This document shows positions 35,134 through 44,037 of a stretch of DNA of 64,000 bases, piece after piece (position 1 is the stretch's first letter; every line of letters begins with the position of its first letter). The stretch is from SKVJ01 sp964578745. GTDB lineage: Bacteria; Chloroflexota; Dehalococcoidia; GIF9; AB-539-J10. The DNA is taken from positions 1 through 64,000 of the forward strand of contig CAZODZ010000003.1 in NCBI GenBank assembly GCA_964578745.1. The letters are read 5' to 3'. The notes below the pieces were generated by a model. That model had not been told where the DNA came from. It saw only the letters and a program-made list of their open reading frames with translations, and made no database searches. Made by a program: the position numbers and the translations under genes.

Positions 35134-36821
35134 ACGCGGCGGGCAAACAGCCGTTCGAGGCAGGGCGAGTCGAAGACGATGACCGTCGGCCTGCCGTGTG
35201 GACAGGTCCTCGGCTGGGTGGTGCGCTCGAGCGACTTGATGAGTTCATACATCTCCTCGCGAGACAACTGTTGTCCGGCGCGCACGGAGGCGTGGCATGC
35301 GACCGATTCGGTCAGGCGGTCGCGGCTCCTTTTCGCGGCCGTCTCCGTGCCCATGTCCTGCAGGATGCGATGCAGTGCTCCTTCGGCATCGACGCCAGCC
35401 AAAGGCGCTGGAATGCTGCGCAGGAGATACGACCGGTCGCCAAAGGGCTCCAGGTCGAAGCCGAGTCGCCGGAGGTCGTCCATGAGATGTGAAATGGTTA
35501 CGCTCTCCACCGGACTGAGTTCGATTGTGACTGGCTCCAGCAACCCCTGAACGTCAGGAGTGGTATCCCCGCGGCGCTGTGACAGACGGTCGTATACCAC
35601 CCTCTCATGTGCCGCGTGCTGGTCGATGACATAGAGACCGTCCGGCCCCTCGGCGAGTATGTAGGTCGCACGCACTTGGCCGAGCACCCGCAGCGGCGGC
35701 AGCATATCCGTGCCCGTTGTTGCGATGGTCGGCGCGGGCGACGAGAATGGCAGAGGGCCTGTTTCTGCCACTGTCCGCATTGTCGGGGTGACTTCCCGCG
35801 GGGACTGCATGACATGCCATGCCGGAGTCGCTACCGGGGTGTTGCGTACGGCAGCAGCCACCGCGTCGCGGACGCAACGGAATACACGCTGCTCGTCGGC
35901 AAATTTCACCTGGGCCTTGCTCGGATGCACATTGACGTCGACAAGGCTGGCAGGCAGGCTGATATCGATGAATGCGACAGGATTGCGGTCGCCGAGTAGC
36001 AATCCACGGTAGGCCTCCTCGATTGCCCGCTGGAGCAACGGGCTGCGTACCCAGCGCCGGTTCACGAACGTGCTCTGGTGCCTTCTTCCGGAGCGTGAGA
36101 GTGAGGCGGGGCCTGCAAGGCCGCTGACCCGGATGCCGTCCGCGCTGAGTTCCACGGGAACGAGTGAACGGGCCACGTCGATGCCATAAATTCCGGCGAC
36201 CACGTCGCGCAGTGCCCCGTTGCCTGGGCTGCGAAGAGCGAGCCTGTCCTCAAGCATGAGACTGAAGGCCACCGACGGGTACGCAAGCGCGTACTGGGTC
36301 ACGACCTGTGCGCTGTGGCTGTTTTCCGTGCCTTCGGACTTGAGGAACTTGAGCCTGGCAGGAACGTGCATGAAGAGGCGTCGCACCGCCACGGTTGTTC
36401 CCACCGCGCGGGGCCGGGACTCCCGGTGTGCAACCTTGCCGGCATGCAGGTAAACGAAGATGCCGGCTTCTTGCCCCACAGGGCGTGTTGACAGTTCCAC
36501 GTCGGCAACAGCTGCGATACTCGGCAGCGCTTCTCCACGGAAGCCGAGGCTGCTGACATTCGCGAGGTCGTCGAGTGTACGTATCTTGCTGGTTGCGTGC
36601 CGCTCGAAAGCGAGTTCCGCCTGTGAGGCGGGAATGCCAGCCCCGTCGTCCGCCACGCAAATGAATTCGACTCCGCCCGCCCTGCACTCGATGTCGATTC
36701 GCGATGCCCCGGCGTCGAGGGCATTTTCCACCAGTTCCTTGACGACTGAGGCTGGGCGCTCGATAACCTCGCCCGCGGCTATGCGCGACGCAACATCCGG
36801 GGAGAGAACCTGAACGTCCAC
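35130..36821 (-). CDS. mutL: DNA mismatch repair protein MutL
   Basis: Length 563 aa. N-terminal GHKL ATPase with VKELVENALDAGA, DDGAGI, HATSKI and SLGFRGEALPSIAAV. The C-terminal domain bears the endonuclease motif DQHAAHERVVYD (about 410), where the usual last Glu is Asp, and TCPHGRPT plus the final FARRV zinc-linked motifs. It therefore belongs to the nicking MutL type. MutS is not in the window. The start is a GTG without Shine-Dalgarno sequence; a consensus promoter ends 7 bases before it (leaderless). Confidence 0.96.
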   Translation of the reverse strand: MDVQVLSPDVASRIAAGEVIERPASVVKELVENALDAGASRIDIECRAGGVEFICVADDGAGIPASQAELAFERHATSKIRTLDDLANVSSLGFRGEALPSIAAVADVELSTRPVGQEAGIFVYLHAGKVAHRESRPRAVGTTVAVRRLFMHVPARLKFLKSEGTENSHSAQVVTQYALAYPSVAFSLMLEDRLALRSPGNGALRDVVAGIYGIDVARSLVPVELSADGIRVSGLAGPASLSRSGRRHQSTFVNRRWVRSPLLQRAIEEAYRGLLLGDRNPVAFIDISLPASLVDVNVHPSKAQVKFADEQRVFRCVRDAVAAAVRNTPVATPAWHVMQSPREVTPTMRTVAETGPLPFSSPAPTIATTGTDMLPPLRVLGQVRATYILAEGPDGLYVIDQHAAHERVVYDRLSQRRGDTTPDVQGLLEPVTIELSPVESVTISHLMDDLRRLGFDLEPFGDRSYLLRSIPAPLAGVDAEGALHRILQDMGTETAAKRSRDRLTESVACHASVRAGQQLSREEMYELIKSLERTTQPRTCPHGRPTVIVFDSPCLERLFARRV

Positions 36822-36828
36822 TGCGGTG

Positions 36829-36857
36829 AGTCTACACGGTTACGTGTATGCTGTCAA
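36829..36857 (-). promoter_or_regulatory. mutL promoter, leaderless
   Basis: On the minus strand: TTGACA (36852-36857), exactly 17 bases, TAGACT (36829-36834), then 7 bases to the mutL GTG. This is the clearest leaderless promoter here because both boxes are near consensus and no Shine-Dalgarno sequence exists. It also shows that the uvrD-mutL gap is a promoter rather than a hidden gene. Confidence 0.75.
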
Positions 36858-36941
36858 CAGGGCCCTCGCAGGAAGCGAATACCGCCCTGAGCCGGTCGAG
36901 GAGGCTCTCTGTCTGGGGCAGATAGTCGCCGCGGACACGGT

Positions 36942-39107
36942 TCAGGACATGCTGCGCTCTATCTTCTCGAGCTGGGCGAGGCTGAGGAGGAGTCGCTTGG
37001 CTCCGGCTTCCTCGAATGCCACGGTGATCACGAGGTCGCTCCTGTCCGGGAAGCAGTCCATGACGACGCCTTGACCGAACTTCTTGTGGAAGACCCAGTC
37101 GCCCACCCGGAATTCGTCGTCCGACATGCCGTATGTCAGCGGCGGAGTGTACACGGCGCCTGTCATGTCGACGCTGTCGTCCTCCCAAAGTCCTCGCGTC
37201 GTAATGAGCTCGGGGCTTATCCTCTGCAGGTACCGCGACGGCGGGTTGGCGAGGCCGTTGCCGAAGAGGCTTCTGCGATGCGCCCGGGTCAAGAACAGGA
37301 ATCGCTGTGCCCGCGTCATGCCCACGTAGCAGAGGCGACACTCCTCTTCCATCTCCGCAGGGTTGTCAAATGACTTGCGGTGCGGCAGGACACCGTCCTC
37401 GACCCCGATGATAAACACCGCCGGGAACTCGAGTCCCTTGGCCTGGTGCAGAGTGATCAGTGTTACGGAGCTTGGCTGATCCTCCATCTCGTCGACATCC
37501 GACACGAGGCTCACTTTCTCCAGGAACGCGGGGAGCGCTTGGGCAGGAGCGAGGTCGGCGTAGTCGCTGGCGACGCCCTTCAATTCCTGCAGGTTCTCCC
37601 AGCGCTCATCGCCGTCTTCTGCCTCCATGAGGTACTCCCGATATGCCGTCTGGATGAGGACTTCTTCGATAAGCTCGGGCAGGGGGAGCCGTTTGCTCCG
37701 CTCGATGAGCGTCCGCATGAGTTCGCGGAAGCGCGTGAGCGAGTTTGCGGCGCGCGCCGGCAGGTCCTGCCCGTCCACTATCTGCTCCAACGCTGAATAG
37801 AGGGAAATGTTGCGTTCGGTCGCCCATGCTTGGAGCTTGCCGAGAGTTCCCTGCCCGATGCCTCTACCCGGCGTGTTGATGATGCGTGAGAGGCTGACGC
37901 TGTCATCCCGGTTGTGAATTACACGCAGGTACGCAACTATGTCGCGTATCTCCTGTCTGCGGTAGAATCTCGTGCCCCCGACGAGCCGGTACGGGATGCC
38001 GTATCGTAGCAGGCTCTCCTCGACCGCTCGCGACTGGGCGTTTACGCGGTACAGCACGGCGCAGTCGCCATAGCGCAGTCCTTCGTTCTGGACCAGCTTC
38101 TCGATGAAGCTGACGACCGTCTGGGCCTCGTCCTTCTCGTTGAGGCACTCGGCAAGGACGACCTGTTTGCCCTCCTCGTTCGCCGTCCACAGGCCCTTGT
38201 CCTTTCTGAGGGTGTTGCCTGAGATGACCTGGCTGGCAGCCTTGAGAATGGTCTTGGACGAGCGGTAGTTCTGCTCGAGAAGGATGACGCGGGCATCGGG
38301 GTATTCATTCTCAAAGTTGAGGATGTTGCGCACGTCGGCGCTGCGCCACGAGTAGATGGACTGGTCGGGATCGCCCACGACGCAGATATTCTTGTGTCGC
38401 GCAGCCAGCAGCTTCACCAGCTCGAACTGCGCGAGGTTGGTGTCCTGGAACTCGTCGACCATGATATGGATGTAGCGTTCCTGGTACTTCCCAAGTATGT
38501 TGGGATGTGACTGGAACAGCCGGACTGTCTTCAGGATGATGTCGTCGAAATCGACCGCGTCGCTCTGCTCCAGCAGGGCCTGGTAACGCTCGTAGACGCG
38601 CTGCACTATCTCCTCGAAGTAGCTGTCGACTCCATGCAAGCGTGTCTGCTCGGACAAGAGGCGGCTCTTGGTCGCGCTGATTGATGCCTGGACGAGCCTC
38701 GGCGAATACTGCTTGGGGTCGAGGCCCAACTCGACAAGAGCCTGCTTGATGAGGTTCACCTGGTCATCATCGTCGTAGATGACAAAGCCGGGAGAGAGCC
38801 CTACCGGCTGGCCATCTGCCCTCAGGATGCGACAGCAGATGGCGTGGAACGTGCCGATGGTGAGACTGGAACACGCTTCCCCAAGGAGCACGTCGAGTCG
38901 CGTTCGCATCTCGCGAGCAGCCTTGTTGGTGAAGGTGACCGCCATGATGTTGCGGGGGCTGAGCCCGCATGTGGAGACGAGATACCAGATGCGTGAGGTG
39001 ATGACTCTGGTCTTGCCGCTGCCAGGACCAGCGAGAATGAGAATGGGGCCGCCAACCGTCTCGACGGCCTCTCGCTGAGCGGGATTCAGGGAGGCCAGTA
39101 CATCCAT
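36942..39107 (-). CDS. ATP-dependent DNA helicase PcrA/UvrD
   Basis: Length 721 aa, superfamily 1A helicase. Motif I is ILAGPGSGKTRVITSRI, Ia TFTNKAAREM, II VDEFQDTN, III GDPDQSIYSWR, IV LEQNYRSSK, V ITLHQAKGLEFPAV and VI YVGMTRAQRFLFL. The C-terminal Tudor-like tail (VGDWVFHKKFGQGVV) is as in PcrA, which binds RNA polymerase. The TATAAT on the minus strand at 39122-39127 places transcription start about 7 bases before the ATG. It functions in repair and transcription-coupled unwinding, fitting the adjacent mutL. Confidence 0.95.
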   Translation of the reverse strand: MDVLASLNPAQREAVETVGGPILILAGPGSGKTRVITSRIWYLVSTCGLSPRNIMAVTFTNKAAREMRTRLDVLLGEACSSLTIGTFHAICCRILRADGQPVGLSPGFVIYDDDDQVNLIKQALVELGLDPKQYSPRLVQASISATKSRLLSEQTRLHGVDSYFEEIVQRVYERYQALLEQSDAVDFDDIILKTVRLFQSHPNILGKYQERYIHIMVDEFQDTNLAQFELVKLLAARHKNICVVGDPDQSIYSWRSADVRNILNFENEYPDARVILLEQNYRSSKTILKAASQVISGNTLRKDKGLWTANEEGKQVVLAECLNEKDEAQTVVSFIEKLVQNEGLRYGDCAVLYRVNAQSRAVEESLLRYGIPYRLVGGTRFYRRQEIRDIVAYLRVIHNRDDSVSLSRIINTPGRGIGQGTLGKLQAWATERNISLYSALEQIVDGQDLPARAANSLTRFRELMRTLIERSKRLPLPELIEEVLIQTAYREYLMEAEDGDERWENLQELKGVASDYADLAPAQALPAFLEKVSLVSDVDEMEDQPSSVTLITLHQAKGLEFPAVFIIGVEDGVLPHRKSFDNPAEMEEECRLCYVGMTRAQRFLFLTRAHRRSLFGNGLANPPSRYLQRISPELITTRGLWEDDSVDMTGAVYTPPLTYGMSDDEFRVGDWVFHKKFGQGVVMDCFPDRSDLVITVAFEEAGAKRLLLSLAQLEKIERSMS

Positions 39108-39178
39108 CGCGAATAGCAGACATTATACCACCGGCTGGACCAGGAGGGGGAAGAAGGGATAAACGTCGCCCTCGAGGG

Positions 39179-40102
39179 CTAGTACACTGCGAGCGGACGC
39201 TCGTCGGTGAGGACGGCGCCGGCGGCGTCGATGGAGGACCTAATATGGCGGGGCAAGGCGAACATGCCGCGGTGAGTTGTTCCGTCATATGACCGTAATG
39301 GGCTCGAGATCCTGGCCGCGATTCGGCGGTCGATCTCCGCGGCTTCCATCAACTCGGGCTGCAGAGAGTCCGATACCGCTGTGAAACCCCACAGGCTGGA
39401 AAACGACGGTATGTGTGCCTGGTATGGAGAGACAAACTTGAACACGTCACGCAACGTCCGGACGATAGCCACGAATGCGTCGAGGTCGTACCAGCGGGAC
39501 GACTCAGACTGGATGGCCGCTATGCCTCCGTCAGCCAGTCGGTCGCGCACGAACGAATAGAACTCACGGGTGTAGAGGAGTTGAGCGGGCCCTGCTTCGA
39601 GAGGATCCGGCAGGTCGATGATGATCGCATCGAACCTAAGGTCGCTCTGCTCCATGAACTTCCGCGCGTCGCCCACGATGAGGTCTACTCGCGGGTCATC
39701 AAAGGCGCTGGCACTGAATGACGGCAGGTACTGGCGGCACACCGACACCACCTCATCGTCGAGATCGACCATGGTCACATTCTCGACGGTCTTGTGACGC
39801 AGCACCTCCCGCAGTGTTGCCCCTTCGCCTCCTCCGGCTATAAGGACTGAACGTGGCCCGGGATGGGACAGCATAGCGGGGTGAACGAGGGCTTCATGAT
39901 AGACGAACTCATCCGCCTCGCTCGACTGTATCTTGCCGTCGAGGACCAGACACGTCCCGAAGCTGCGCAGACGCATGACCTCGATGCTCTGGTACGCGCT
40001 TCGCCCGCTGTACAGGATGGCGTCCACCTTGTGCAGCGTGCCAAGGTCCGGCGTCAGGCCATCGTGAAACCAGGTATGTTTATCGGGTACGTTGTCACTC
40101 AT
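39179..40102 (-). CDS. speE: Polyamine aminopropyltransferase (spermidine synthase)
   Basis: Length 307 aa. The Rossmann fold has LIAGGGEGATLREVLRHK and TMVDLDDEVVSVCRQYL, and IIIDLPDPLEAGPAQ holds the catalytic acid. FVYHEALVHPAML is the N-terminal substrate loop. It transfers an aminopropyl group from decarboxylated SAM to a diamine or polyamine. The ATGA overlap with speD is direct evidence for co-translation with the enzyme making its donor. Product (spermidine or a branched relative) cannot be told. Confidence 0.92.
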   Translation of the reverse strand: MSDNVPDKHTWFHDGLTPDLGTLHKVDAILYSGRSAYQSIEVMRLRSFGTCLVLDGKIQSSEADEFVYHEALVHPAMLSHPGPRSVLIAGGGEGATLREVLRHKTVENVTMVDLDDEVVSVCRQYLPSFSASAFDDPRVDLIVGDARKFMEQSDLRFDAIIIDLPDPLEAGPAQLLYTREFYSFVRDRLADGGIAAIQSESSRWYDLDAFVAIVRTLRDVFKFVSPYQAHIPSFSSLWGFTAVSDSLQPELMEAAEIDRRIAARISSPLRSYDGTTHRGMFALPRHIRSSIDAAGAVLTDERPLAVY

Positions 40103-40476
40103 ACTCTCGTGCTGTTCAGCGTGCTCGGCTCCAGCAGGCCCCGTCTCAATTCAACGAGTGACGAATCCTTTGCCTCAAGTGAATCCATGATGAGACGCGC
40201 AGCCTCTTCCGGGCACACCGTATCGCCGCAGGTGAACACGTCGAGCGCTGCGTAACCACATTCCGGCCAGGTGTGGATTGAGATGTGCGACTCGGCTATG
40301 TTCACGACACCGCTCACTCCTTGAGGAGTGAAGTGGTAGAACGAATCGCCAACCACCGTGGCACCGCTGCGGATGGCTGCAGAGTGAAGGCATTCCTTGA
40401 GGAACTGGAGATCATCGAGCAACTGTGCGTTGCAGCCCTTGAGCTCTACAAGAAGATGTCGTCCCAGCGCATACAA
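40099..40476 (-). CDS. speD: S-adenosylmethionine decarboxylase proenzyme
   Basis: Length 125 aa, TTG start 7 bases after AAGGAGGG. ESHISIHTWPECGYAALD is the prokaryotic SAMDC signature; the Ser of ES is where the chain cuts itself to form the pyruvoyl cofactor, and the Cys of CGD is near the active site. The size is that of the short, homodimeric bacterial/archaeal class (speH). It provides decarboxylated SAM for SpeE downstream. The transcript begins with an unusual perfect palindrome. Confidence 0.93.
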   Translation of the reverse strand: MYALGRHLLVELKGCNAQLLDDLQFLKECLHSAAIRSGATVVGDSFYHFTPQGVSGVVNIAESHISIHTWPECGYAALDVFTCGDTVCPEEAARLIMDSLEAKDSSLVELRRGLLEPSTLNSTRV

Positions 40477-40514
40477 ATCACGTCCCTCCTTTTAGCGATG
40501 GATATCGTAAAGGA

Positions 40515-40539
40515 GCATGCCCAGCCTTGCTGGGCATGC
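40515..40539 (-). promoter_or_regulatory. Perfect palindrome at the start of the speD message
   Basis: An 11-bp perfect inverted repeat (GCATGCCCAGC and its complement) with a 3-base loop. It lies right after the promoter, so it covers about +3 to +27 of the speDE transcript, 39 bases before the start codon. It can be a 5' stem-loop protecting the mRNA or a dimeric operator. No other copy is seen in the window. Confidence 0.7.
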
Positions 40540-40548
40540 AAACAGCAA

Positions 40549-40577
40549 ATTGTAACGTGCGTGGGGTGGAGGGTCAA
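40549..40577 (-). promoter_or_regulatory. speDE promoter
   Basis: On the minus strand: TTGACC (40572-40577), exactly 17 bases, TACAAT (40549-40554). Both boxes are near consensus. The start of transcription falls near 40542, at the edge of the palindrome. Confidence 0.75.
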
Positions 40578-40899
40578 GAAACGGTAGCTCCCGCTCAGCC
40601 TCGCCGGCGGTGGTCCCGCTCCGTGCGGCGGCTTCGGCCGACCGCCCCTGCTCCGGCTGCCCGACGGAGTCGAGCAGCCGCTCATTGAGTGATGTGCAAG
40701 GCTGCGCAGTGCGCTCTATGCGTGTGCAGCTGCAGATGTCCGTAGGCAGATGAGCTTGGCCGGTGCGTGCTGGCCGCGTTTGCCAGCCTCCAGGGCGTCA
40801 TGTTGCTCGGTGCGCCCGGAAGCGGCTCCTGGGGTTTGACGGCATGGAGGACCGGTCGACACAAGTACGTACGTGTTCGTGTAGACCTTCGGGCCTTTC
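40578..40899. other. Non-coding stretch with two strong inverted repeats
   Basis: No credible gene in six frames. There are two adjacent stems: 40625-40645, eight pairs with one bulged A and a UUCG tetraloop (GCGGCGGC/GCCG.CCGC), and 40654-40680, seven perfect pairs CGGCTGC/GCAGCCG with a 13-base loop. The part from 40690 to 40860 is non-repetitive. No tRNA, tmRNA, SRP or RNase P signature was recognised. Could be an ncRNA or paired terminator; unknown. Confidence 0.45.
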
Positions 40900-40908
40900 T
40901 GGTAGAAT
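40900..40908 (+). promoter_or_regulatory. DUF2007 gene promoter (extended -10)
   Basis: TGGTAGAAT, an extended -10, ends 7 bases before a GTG at 40916 that is in frame with the ATG at 40922. The -35 is weak. It supports a leaderless message starting at the GTG. Confidence 0.5.
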
Positions 40909-40915
40909 AGCCGGG

Positions 40916-41176
40916 GTGCCCATGAGTGACGAGAATGCGCTTGTTGTGCTTTGCCATTCACGTCACGGTGAAGCTCAGGTTATCCGAGCGCGATTGGAAG
41001 ACAGCGGCATCCCGGCGGCGCTCAGCTACGAAAGCGCAGGGATAGTGTACGGCCTCACGGTGGACGGGATCGGCGCCGTGCGTGTGCTTGTCCCACGGGC
41101 GTACTATGACCAAGCTAGGGCTGTACTCGCGGACAACGTGGAGCTGAACAGTGGCGATGTTGACGACAGTTGGTAG
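40916..41176 (+). CDS. DUF2007-like small protein
   Basis: Length 86 aa from the GTG at 40916 (or 84 aa from the ATG at 40922). The core HSRHGEAQVIRARLEDSGIPAA and VRVLVPRAYYDQARAVLAD matches DUF2007 (putative signal-transducing domain), a small alpha/beta fold with no known ligand. It is the first gene before lysS, with 57 bases between, so it is likely on the same transcript. Cytoplasmic. Confidence 0.75.
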   Translation: MPMSDENALVVLCHSRHGEAQVIRARLEDSGIPAALSYESAGIVYGLTVDGIGAVRVLVPRAYYDQARAVLADNVELNSGDVDDSW

Positions 41177-41233
41177 ATTCAACGTCGCCAGGCAGGCTCG
41201 CCCGGTGTCATACCACGACTTGAAGGGAATAGG

Positions 41234-42706
41234 ATGACGTCACGTCTCGACCGTGTCACTGAAGACCGTCTCTCCGCCATTGCGTCGCTTCGGGGCCGTG
41301 GTATCGATCCCTACCCGCACACCTACCGCCGAACGCACACGCTCTCCGCAGCTAGGGCACTGTGCGAGAAGGAAGGTGAACGCACAGAGTCTGTCTCCGT
41401 CGCGGGCAGGGTGATGGCGCGTCGCAGGATGGGCAAGATGACGTTTCTCGATCTGATGGACGGATCGGGTCGACTTCAGGCATCGGTGCGGCGCGATCTT
41501 GTTGGTGACGATGCCTATGCCCTGCTCAGGGACGTCGACATCGGCGACTTCATCGGTGTTGAAGGCGAACTGTTCGTGACAAAGGCGGGCGAGATCACGG
41601 TGGATGTCACGGTATTCACGATTCTTGCCAAGTCGCTCCGCCCTCTTCCGGAGAAATGGCACGGGCTTGTCGATCGAGAGACCCGCTATCGCCAGCGGTA
41701 TCTGGACCTTATTTCGAACGAGGAGACGCGGAGCGTGTTCATGACGCGGAGCCGGAGCATTACCGCCATCCGCCGCTTCCTTGAGAACGAAGGCTATGTT
41801 GAAGTCGAGACTCCTGTGCTCCAGTCCCGGGCGGGAGGCGCCGCGGCTCGTCCGTTTGTGACCCATCACAACGCGCTGGATGAAGACCTGTACCTGCGTA
41901 TCGCGCTCGAACTTCCGCTCAAGAAGCTCATCGTCGGTGGGCTGGACAAGGTCTACGAACTGGGAAGGGTCTTCCGTAATGAGGGCATTTCGGTAAAGCA
42001 CAACCCGGAGTTCACGCTCATGGAGTGCTATTGCGCCTATGCCGACTACGAAGACATGATGGACCTGACGGAACGCCTCTTCTCCTTTGTGGCCCTTGAT
42101 GTTCTAGGTAGCGCGACCGTCAGGTTCCGTGGCCACGAGGTCGACCTGGCCCCTCCGTGGAAGCGGATATACCTTCGTGACGCAATCAGGGAGGCCAGCG
42201 GTATCGATTTCGAAGACTACCCGGATGCGGAGGGGCTGCGCGAGAGAATGCTCCGGGAAGGGGTCCACATTGAAGGTACACCAGGCCGCGGGCGGCTTAT
42301 AGATGAGCTTATCTCAACCTTCGTTGAGCCGACCATCATTCAGCCTACGTTCCTGCTGGACTATCCGCTGGAGATGTCGCCGTTTCCGAAGAAGAAACGA
42401 GGGAACGAACGGCTGGTGGAACGGTTCGAGGCTTTCATCTGCGGCCTCGAGTTTGCGAATGCGTTTACGGAACTGAACGACCCTGTGGACCAGCGGCGGC
42501 GACTGGAAGAGCAGATGCGTGGCAAGACCGACGAAGAGGACGTTCAGGTGGCCGATGAGGACTTCCTCGAAGCAATGGAGCACGGAATGCCGCCCACGGG
42601 TGGGCTCGGCATCGGCATCGACCGGTTTATCATGCTATTGACGGGGCAGGAGTCCATACGGGACGTGATACTCTTTCCGCAGCTCAGGGGGAAGCGCGAT
42701 GCTTGA
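41234..42706 (+). CDS. lysS: Lysyl-tRNA synthetase, class II
   Basis: Length 490 aa. The N-terminal OB fold binds anticodon (SVAGRVMARRRMGKMTFLDL). Class II motif 2 is YELGRVFRNEGISVKHNPEF and motif 3 is GLGIGIDRFIMLLTG. LDYPLEMSPFPKK and EFANAFTELNDPVDQRRR are LysRS hallmarks. The start is an ATG behind AAGGGAATAGG. The stop overlaps the serS start by 8 bases, an unusual LysRS-SerRS pair that is probably made from one mRNA. Confidence 0.97.
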   Translation: MTSRLDRVTEDRLSAIASLRGRGIDPYPHTYRRTHTLSAARALCEKEGERTESVSVAGRVMARRRMGKMTFLDLMDGSGRLQASVRRDLVGDDAYALLRDVDIGDFIGVEGELFVTKAGEITVDVTVFTILAKSLRPLPEKWHGLVDRETRYRQRYLDLISNEETRSVFMTRSRSITAIRRFLENEGYVEVETPVLQSRAGGAAARPFVTHHNALDEDLYLRIALELPLKKLIVGGLDKVYELGRVFRNEGISVKHNPEFTLMECYCAYADYEDMMDLTERLFSFVALDVLGSATVRFRGHEVDLAPPWKRIYLRDAIREASGIDFEDYPDAEGLRERMLREGVHIEGTPGRGRLIDELISTFVEPTIIQPTFLLDYPLEMSPFPKKKRGNERLVERFEAFICGLEFANAFTELNDPVDQRRRLEEQMRGKTDEEDVQVADEDFLEAMEHGMPPTGGLGIGIDRFIMLLTGQESIRDVILFPQLRGKRDA

Positions 42707-43943
42707 TATAAGACTCATAAGGGACAATCTGCCGCTGGTAGAACGTGCAATGGAGTCGCGTGGTCTCACGAAAGACGTTCTAACCCCGGTTGTCGAAGCC
42801 GACGAGCTGTACAGAGCATTGCTGCGGGAACTCGAGGACCTGCGTGCAAGGCACAATCGTGAGAGCAAGGAACTGGGACGCATGAGGGAGCGGTCGCCTG
42901 AGAAGCTGGCCGCATTGCGCGAACTGGGAGAGCAGGTTGCCGAGTTGCAGGTCCGGACCAGGGAGGCCAAAGACGAACTCGACGGCATGCTGCTTGAGCT
43001 TCCAAACATACCGCATGAGAGCGTACCCGCTGGCGAAGACGCCGACGACAATGTTGTCGTGCGGACATGGGGCATGCCACGCACCTTCGAGTTCGAGCCG
43101 CTGCCTCACTGGGATCTCGGGGAGCGACTCGACATCATCGATTTTGCACGCGGGGTGAAGCTCTCCGGCAGCAGGTTCTACGTGCTGAAGGGTATGGGGG
43201 CACGGCTTCAACGGGCGCTCATCTCCTTCATGCTTGATGTTCAGACGAAAGACCACGGCTATCGTGAGATATACCCGCCGTTCATGCTACACAGAGAGTG
43301 CATGGTGGGCTCTGGCAATCTGCCCAAGTTTGAAGACAACCTGTATCACGACGCCGAGGAGGACTTCTGGTTCGTGCCCACTGCCGAAGTCCCTCTCACG
43401 AACCTGCACCGCGACGAGATACTCGATGGCGCGGACCTGCCTTTGTACTACGTCGCATACACCCCCTGTTTCCGCCGCGAGAAGATGGCTGCGGGCAAAG
43501 ACACGCGGGGCATCAAGCGCGGGCACCAATTCGACAAGGTGGAGTTGTACAAGTACGTTGCGCCCGAGACCTCGGATGCCGAACTCGAAACCCTTGTTGC
43601 CAACGCGGAAGAGATCTTGAGGCGACTCGGTCTCGCATACAGGGTCGTTCAACTCTGCACCGGCGACTTGGGCTTTGCGGCGTGTAAGACATTCGATATC
43701 GAAGTGTGGGCCCCAGGCTCCAATGAATGGCTTGAGGTCAGTTCGTGCAGTAACTGCGGCGACTTCCAGGCGCGCCGTGCAAATCTACGCTTTCGTCCCA
43801 CCCCCGGCGCCAAACCGCAGTTTGTGCACACACTCAATGGCTCAGGACTTGCTCTGCCACGTGTTCTCATTGCCGTCCTTGAGAACTTCCAGCAACCTGA
43901 TGGCACGGTACTCGTGCCTGAGGTACTGGACAAGTACATGTAG
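42699..43943 (+). CDS. serS: Seryl-tRNA synthetase
   Basis: Length 414 aa. Residues 1-105 form the long coiled-coil arm that grips the tRNA-Ser variable arm. The catalytic core has motif 2 CFRREKMAAGKDTRGIKRGH and motif 3 GLALPRVLIAVLENFQ. VPTAEVPLTN and the EVSSCSNCGDFQARRAN segment are typical of bacterial SerRS. It charges tRNA-Ser (and tRNA-Sec if present). It lies directly after lysS with overlapping reading frames and 94 bases before the acyl-CoA synthetase start. Confidence 0.97.
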   Translation: MLDIRLIRDNLPLVERAMESRGLTKDVLTPVVEADELYRALLRELEDLRARHNRESKELGRMRERSPEKLAALRELGEQVAELQVRTREAKDELDGMLLELPNIPHESVPAGEDADDNVVVRTWGMPRTFEFEPLPHWDLGERLDIIDFARGVKLSGSRFYVLKGMGARLQRALISFMLDVQTKDHGYREIYPPFMLHRECMVGSGNLPKFEDNLYHDAEEDFWFVPTAEVPLTNLHRDEILDGADLPLYYVAYTPCFRREKMAAGKDTRGIKRGHQFDKVELYKYVAPETSDAELETLVANAEEILRRLGLAYRVVQLCTGDLGFAACKTFDIEVWAPGSNEWLEVSSCSNCGDFQARRANLRFRPTPGAKPQFVHTLNGSGLALPRVLIAVLENFQQPDGTVLVPEVLDKYM

Positions 43944-44037
43944 CAGGGGCACAATAGAATGAAGCGCAGGCGGGATGTTTCCCGGCTCTCAGTCCTGTCG
44001 TGCGTTGAACGGTGCCTTGCTCAAGGAGGGGGGAGAG

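Noticed and set aside
36832..37341. Minus-strand frame ending RVRGDYLPQTESLLDRLRAV just past uvrD, perhaps an unannotated small gene
   Set aside because: Most of it overlaps uvrD in another frame with poor composition, and the uvrD-mutL gap is explained by the mutL promoter (36829-36857).
40578..40899. tRNA, SRP RNA, tmRNA or RNase P RNA
   Set aside because: No TTCGA loop, no SRP GGAAG motif and no conserved RNase P core; only unassigned stems are seen.
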